Shown: positions 47,409 to 51,143 of the stretch, one piece after another
Position numbering within the stretch: position 1 is the first letter of the stretch
Layout of the letters: every line of letters starts with the position of its first letter
Assembly (NCBI GenBank): GCA_014649355.1
Contig: BMSW01000029.1
Location: forward strand, 1-51,143
Direction of reading: 5' to 3'
Length of the DNA: 51,143 nucleotides
Source: Streptomyces althioticus
GTDB taxonomy: Bacteria > Actinomycetota > Actinomycetes > Streptomycetales > Streptomycetaceae
Notes under the pieces: generated by a model
Told to the model about the DNA's origin: nothing
The model's input: only the letters and a program-made list of their open reading frames with translations
The model's database searches: none
Program-made: the position numbers and the translations under genes

Positions 47409-47879
47409 TCACTCCCGCCCGAGGATCTCGGCGGCGGCGTCGATGCCCTCGCGGGTGCCGATGACGATCAGGGTGTCTCCGCCGGCGAGGCGGAAGTCCG
47501 GCGCGGGCGACGGGATCGCCTCCGCGCGGCGGAGGACGGCCACGATGGACGCGCCCGTGTCGGTGCGCATCCGGGTCTCGCCCAGGAGACGGCCGTTCCA
47601 GTGGGAGACCGAGGACAGTTCGATGCGCTCGGCGACCAGCCCCAGGTCGGTGGTGTGCAGCAGGTTGGGGCTGTGGTGGGCCGGCATCAGCGCGTCGATG
47701 AGCGCGGCCGACTCGGCGGTGCTGAGCCGCAGCGAGCGGGCGCAGGCGTCCGGGTCGTCGGAGCGGTAGACGTTCACCGTCCGGGCGCCGTCGCGGTGCG
47801 CGATGACGGACAGGTGCTCGTGCTCACGCGTGGTGAGGTCGTATTTCACACCGATGCCCGGCAGCGGTGTCGCGCTCAT
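47409..47879 (-). CDS. Antiporter regulatory subunit with TrkA-C (RCK_C) domain (KhtT-like)
   Basis: A 156-residue soluble protein. The N-terminal half (PLPGIGVKYDLTTREHEHLS, VIAHRDGARTVNVYRSDDPD) is the KhtT N-terminal domain. The C-terminal half (LGLVAERIELSSVSHWNGRL, ETRMRTDTGASIVAVLRRAE, GDTLIVIGTREGIDAAAEIL) is a TrkA-C ligand-binding domain, which in KhtT binds c-di-AMP. It gates the antiporter encoded immediately downstream. The ATG at 47879 lacks a strong Shine-Dalgarno match. Confidence 0.9.
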   Translation of the reverse strand: MSATPLPGIGVKYDLTTREHEHLSVIAHRDGARTVNVYRSDDPDACARSLRLSTAESAALIDALMPAHHSPNLLHTTDLGLVAERIELSSVSHWNGRLLGETRMRTDTGASIVAVLRRAEAIPSPAPDFRLAGGDTLIVIGTREGIDAAAEILGRE

Positions 47880-48180
47880 CCGTGGAGCAGGCACAGCCCG
47901 TCCCCTTCCCGTCTTCTTCTCATGTCGTCCGGCGTGCGGGCTGAACGGACCGGCGCACGGCACCGGGTGGCAACCCCCACTGCCGTAATGGTGCCATCCC
48001 GCCATTCGGCCGGAACATGGGTGTTGCCACGGATGGACAGGTTCCGGGGCCGCCGCAAGGATCTTCGAGGCCGTCGTGTCGTCGCAGGTCAACGGGGTGT
48101 ACCGGACAAAGCAGGGGATTCGGGCGCGTAGGGGACCGCCCGTGTGGGTACTCGGTGGCACCTTCCGGGGACGGGAGTGT
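47880..48180. other. 301-base divergent intergenic region
   Basis: This gap separates the antiporter operon from the universal stress protein gene. I see no gene, repeat or clear terminator. It must hold both promoters, but no hexamer pair stood out above background. An in-frame upstream ATG at 48076 for the stress protein gene exists, but the extra 35 residues (Arg/Gly-rich) do not look like protein. Confidence 0.5.
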
Positions 48181-49017
48181 GTGGTGGACGACACGGTGAT
48201 CGTCGGAGTGGACGGCTCCTCCTCCAGCCTCGCCGCCGCCGATGTGGCGGCCGAGGAGGCGAGGCTGCGCGGGGCGCGCTTGCGCATCGTGCACGCGTTC
48301 GCCCGGCCCTCCGACCTGGATCCGATGATCCACGGGGTGCTGGCCGAGACGGAGCAGCGAATCAACGAGCGCGTCCCCGGACTGGAGATCACGCGCACCG
48401 TGGTGTCCGGCGACGCCCTGACGGTGCTGCGGACCGAGTCTCGGCACGCGGTGCTGACCGTGCTGGGGCGGCGCGGTCGGAGCCGTTTCGGCGATCTGCT
48501 GCTGGGCTCGACGACCATGCAGCTGGCGGCGCACGGGCACGGCCCTCTGATGGTGCTGCGCGGGCGGCCCGACCCGCAGGGCCCCGTCCTGCTGGCCACG
48601 GACGGCTCCCCCGCCGGGAACGCCGCCGCGTCGTTCGCGTTCACGGAGGCCGCTCTGCGCGGGGCGCCGCTGATGGCCATGCACGTCTGGAACACCTGGA
48701 GCGAGCCCACACCGTACGAGGAACCGGGCGATCCGCTGAGCGTGGTGGTGGACCTCGACCAGCTCGAAATGCGTCACCGGCGGCTGCTGGAGGACACCAT
48801 GAAGCCCTGGATGGCCGCCCACCCGGACGTCATGGTCCAGCCGCGCCTCGAACGGGGCCGTGTCCGCCAGGCGCTCCTCGAGGCGACGGGTGAGGCGCAG
48901 CTGGTGGTGGCCGGGGCACGCGGCCACGGCGGGGTGGCCGGGATGCTGCTCGGCTCGGTCAGCCAGGCGCTGCTGCTCCACGCGGAGTGTCCGGTGACGG
49001 TGGTGCGGGCGCTGTAG
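48181..49017 (+). CDS. Tandem universal stress protein (UspA family)
   Basis: A 278-residue protein with two Usp domains. Domain 1 (about residues 1-138) starts VIVGVDGSSSSLAAADVAAE and has the ATP-binding loop GRRGRSRFGDLLLGSTTMQL. Domain 2 (about 143-278) starts VLLATDGSPAGNAAASFAFT and has GARGHGGVAGMLLGSVSQAL. Both loops fit G-2x-G-9x-G-S/T, so both can bind ATP. Start at GTG 48181 (or the adjacent GTG 48184) with GGGAG five bases upstream. Usp proteins often accompany ion or energy stress genes; here it is divergent from the antiporter. Confidence 0.92.
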   Translation: MVDDTVIVGVDGSSSSLAAADVAAEEARLRGARLRIVHAFARPSDLDPMIHGVLAETEQRINERVPGLEITRTVVSGDALTVLRTESRHAVLTVLGRRGRSRFGDLLLGSTTMQLAAHGHGPLMVLRGRPDPQGPVLLATDGSPAGNAAASFAFTEAALRGAPLMAMHVWNTWSEPTPYEEPGDPLSVVVDLDQLEMRHRRLLEDTMKPWMAAHPDVMVQPRLERGRVRQALLEATGEAQLVVAGARGHGGVAGMLLGSVSQALLLHAECPVTVVRAL

Positions 49018-49029
49018 CGAGGACGCGGC

Positions 49030-49683
49030 TCACGACCACCGTGTGATCGCCGCTCGCAGGCGCGGGTCGGTGCGCACCCAGATTTCGCCCTCCGCCGCGT
49101 CGGACGGGGCGTCGGCACGTTCGAGGCCGAGGAACTCGATCAGCCCGAGCACCACGGCGCGTTCGGCCCGGTCGGCGTCCGCCCCCTGCGACTCGAAGAA
49201 GACGTAGTACCGGTCGCTCGGATCCACGCAGCCGGAGTCCGCCCAGATCCGCCCGATCTCCTCGAGCGCCGCAGTCTCCGTGGTGATCGCGGCGGCCCGT
49301 GCGGCACCGCGCGTCTCCGGCGGCTGGTCCAGGTCGGCGAGGTCGGTGAACCATTGTCCGAAGTGGTCGAGGCCGGCACATCCGTTCTCGAAGAACAGCA
49401 TCGCGCCCGGGAGGTAGCGGTTGGCCCGCTCGACCTGGAGGTATTCGGGCCGGGGCCGGTCCGTGTCCTTGATCCGTGCGATCAGGCCCCGACCGGGCAT
49501 GAGGACCAGACTTTGCCCGGCGGGTTCGTCGGTGATGCTGCAGGCGTCGGCCTCCCGGCCGCGGAAGAACGCGGAGAACGCCACGTAGGCCTCCTGCGGA
49601 TCCCCCACGGACACCTGCTGGTCGTTGCCGTCACCGGCGGCGAAGACGAACTGCTTCGGTCCGTGGGCGTAGAAGCGGGCCAT
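49030..49683 (-). CDS. Hypothetical protein
   Basis: A 217-residue soluble protein I do not recognise. Its sequence is of normal composition and clearly coding: MARFYAHGPKQFVFAAGDGN, DPQEAYVAFSAFFRGREADA, YLPGAMLFFENGCAGLDHFG, DPSDRYYVFFESQGADADRA. The many aromatic residues and acidic loops suggest a globular alpha/beta protein. GAAGGA lies seven bases before the ATG. It converges on the universal stress protein gene with 12 bases between stops and borders the decayed Tn3 region, so it may be accessory cargo. Confidence 0.75.
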   Translation of the reverse strand: MARFYAHGPKQFVFAAGDGNDQQVSVGDPQEAYVAFSAFFRGREADACSITDEPAGQSLVLMPGRGLIARIKDTDRPRPEYLQVERANRYLPGAMLFFENGCAGLDHFGQWFTDLADLDQPPETRGAARAAAITTETAALEEIGRIWADSGCVDPSDRYYVFFESQGADADRAERAVVLGLIEFLGLERADAPSDAAEGEIWVRTDPRLRAAITRWS

Positions 49684-49745
49684 GTGCGTCCTTCGTTCAC
49701 GTGCGGAAGTGCCGTCAGCGTAGCGGCATCGCCTTCCGCCCCGGA

Positions 49746-50861
49746 TCAGCCCAGGAAACTCAACCGCACCTGGCGGCTGTGGTTGGCCTTCTTGGTCAGC
49801 AGCGGCCCTGCCTTCGGGAACCGCTCCTCGCAGTCGGCCTTGGGCCCATTCGATACAGGGTGATCTTGCCCAGGTCGCGGATGCGGGGCGAGAGCTGCTT
49901 GCCGACGAAGTCGAACAGGTCGAAGTTGACCAGGGTGACGCCGTGCGTGTCCGTGGCGTGCTCGGTCGGTGGCGTTGCCCAGGATCTCGTCCAGCACGTA
50001 GTGCGCCTCACGGTGGGTGGCCACGATTACCTTCGTGCCGAACGTGGAGTGCTGGTCGGATACGTGGGTGGAGGTGGAGATGCCCTGGGAGATGAAGTAT
50101 TTGTTCAGGTGCCGGGCGGTGATCGACTTGCCCCTCGTGGGGAACTGCTGCCCGTCCGAGGACGACAGAGTGCCCGAGCCGAACATCGCGGTCATCGGCA
50201 ACTGTTGGTAGTAGTTGACCAGGCAGATGTTCGCCTCACGCAGCGACTCCTCGCGGATGTACCACTGCACGTCGTACGGGATGCCGCACGAGGAGGCCAT
50301 CCCGTGCAGCCCGAGGTTCATGGACAGCCCGATCAGGCAGGCGATCAGGTTCCGCTTCAGCTGTGGGGAGCGGGCCTGCTTGCCACCGGCGTGGGTGAAG
50401 CAGTCCAGGAAACCGGTGTGCCGGTCCATCTCCACCAGCAGCGAGGCGATCGGCACGTTCGGCAGCATCCGCTCCAGCTCGCCGTGCAGTTCCTCGGCCT
50501 CGGTGGGGATGTCCTCGGCCGTCAGCGGGGGGATGACCAGCTCACCGTCGTCGTTCAACCGCACCGGTCCGTCACCGCGCTTGAGCGTCTCCTCCAGGTC
50601 AGCAAGGGCCTCACCAAGTTCGTCCATCACCAGCGGCAGGGCCTCCGAGGCTTCGGGGCTCTTGCCGACCAGATAGCAGAACTCGAGGCGGTGCTCGCCC
50701 CACTGGGCAGGGGTGAACAGGTAGGCGGTCGGGTTGTCGTAGCGGCGCGAGCCCGGCACAAACACGTCCCCCGAGCGCAGGCCGTCGCGCAGCGCGAGCA
50801 GCGTGCACAGCTCCCAATAGTGCCGGTACGCGGTCGCGTCCCCTTCCGCCGCCTCGCCCAT
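49746..50861 (-). pseudogene. Tn3-family transposase remnant
   Basis: The frame matches the C-terminal half of a Tn3-family DDE transposase (normally ~1000 residues): DATAYRHYWELCTLLALRDG, SGDVFVPGSRRYDNPTAYLF, GMASSCGIPYDVQWYIREES, YYQQLPMTAMFGSGTLSSSDGQ-type catalytic strand, then STHVSDQHSTFGTKVIVATH. Near 49965 the frame shifts: TEHATDTHGVTLVNFDLFDF and VGKQLSPRIRDLGKITLYR continue in another frame, consistent with loss of about 11 bases. Near 49850 the first frame resumes (ERFPKAGPLLTKKANHS) and then ends early. The N-terminal half is absent beyond 50861, so it is inactive. Confidence 0.9.
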
Positions 50862-51086
50862 GCACGCCCCTGACGACCCGAACCGGTACCAAGAGGTGCT
50901 GGTCAGCCCCATGTATCTGGCCGGCTCCAACGGGACCGGCGAGGCCGACTTCGCCCCCGTCGCCCACTGGCCACATCATTACCTCGACGAGGGGCCCTGC
51001 CAGCTCCTCGTCACCTCGCCCGACCAGCGGATCAGGATCGGTTGGTTCGGCGACGACTTTGAGCTGTGGAGGATCAGCGCGGCTAG
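50860..51086 (+). pseudogene. DUF317 protein gene, interrupted by an IS element
   Basis: From ATG 50860 the frame reads MHAPDDPNRYQEVLVSPMYL, AGSNGTGEADFAPVAHWPHH, YLDEGPCQLLVTSPDQRIRI, GWFGDDFELWRISA. This is the start of a DUF317 protein, an actinobacterial family often on or near mobile elements. Homologues normally continue for another 100 or more residues, but after WRISAA the sequence passes into the IS end (stop at 51108). Its start abuts the Tn3 remnant on the other strand. No ribosome binding site is evident within the Tn3-derived DNA, so expression is doubtful. Confidence 0.75.
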
Positions 51087-51143
51087 GTTCTGTCCGGCGG
51101 ATCATTGACGGAGCCAGAGCCGGATCGCAGCGGCGGTAACTGT
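51084..51143 (-). mobile_element. End of an IS element (IS5/IS4-like), running off the window
   Basis: CTAG at 51084-51087 is followed by GGTTCTGTCCGGCGGATCAT, which resembles the terminal inverted repeats of Streptomyces IS elements that insert at CTAG. Just inside, a minus-strand frame ends (51102-51143). The boundary is set by where DUF317 similarity stops. The CTAG could be the target duplication. Confidence 0.65.
51102..51143 (-). CDS. Transposase C-terminus (partial)
   Basis: The last 13 codons TVTAAAIRLWLRQ end at a TGA 15 bases from the IS end. AIRLWLR is a common C-terminal ending of IS5-type transposases in Streptomyces. The catalytic DDE residues lie beyond the window. Confidence 0.6.
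   Translation of the reverse strand, partial: TVTAAAIRLWLRQ

Noticed and set aside
50611..51105. Minus-strand frame continuing the transposase N-terminus past 50861
   Set aside because: Beyond 50861 it is antisense to the DUF317 coding sequence and shows no Tn3 similarity.
1..51143. tRNA or rRNA genes
   Set aside because: No cloverleaf-like segment with the GTTCGA-type T-loop or rRNA sequence was noticed on either strand.

Overview
The window is chromosomal DNA from a Streptomyces-like actinomycete. The evidence is very high G+C with strong third-position G/C bias, many GTG starts, 1-4 base start/stop overlaps (ATGA/GTGA), many apparently leaderless promoters, and families typical of the genus (DUF6421, DUF5997, DUF5134, DUF317, LVIVD, FUSC). 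No rRNA, tRNA or CRISPR array was seen. I count about 50 genes, mostly short 1-3 gene units.

Region by region. 1-1.5 kb: end of a winged-helix gene, a broken methyltransferase-like gene, and an XRE regulator/DUF2975 membrane pair with a palindromic operator. 1.5-7.1 kb: a DUF6986 aldolase-like enzyme, the electron-transfer flavoprotein pair etfBA, a flavin reductase, a thioredoxin-like protein and a PlsC acyltransferase. 7.1-12.8 kb: transglutaminase-like protein, a DUF6421/SDR/threonine aldolase operon, glycerophosphodiesterase and GNAT. 12.9-19.5 kb: VOC protein, a MarR/FUSC exporter unit in which the FUSC protein carries a 26-copy heptapeptide insertion, DUF5134, M56 protease, a tandem-repeat intergenic region and a PAP2 phosphatase. 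19.6-28.6 kb: redox and regulatory genes: TetR, LVIVD protein, DUF305 lipoprotein, ferredoxin-NADP reductase-like enzyme, amidase with a divergent TetR, and old yellow enzyme with a divergent ArsR. 28.7-37.3 kb: secreted pectate lyase under a LacI-type operator, PaaX, a 5'-truncated glycosidase-like gene, AidB-like protein, BNR-repeat protein, uracil-DNA glycosylase, N-acetylglucosamine-kinase-like protein and CbiX-like protein. 37.3-38.4 kb: a non-coding array of nine hairpin-bearing repeats. 38.4-49.7 kb: second FUSC exporter, Lrp/AsnC, HAD, DUF4142, a LysR-type effector domain without HTH divergent from DUF5997, a MerR-sliding-clamp fusion, a KhtTU-type antiporter, a universal stress protein and several unknowns. 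49.7-51.1 kb: decayed mobile DNA: a Tn3 transposase remnant abutting a DUF317 gene that is cut by the end of an IS element running off the window.

How it fits together. Most units are a small regulator beside one target: MarR-FUSC, TetR-amidase, ArsR-old yellow enzyme, XRE-DUF2975. In several of these the operator is visible as an inverted repeat placed on the promoter. The most unusual items are the heptapeptide minisatellite inside the first FUSC gene, the nine-copy hairpin array, and the MerR regulator fused to beta-clamp domains.
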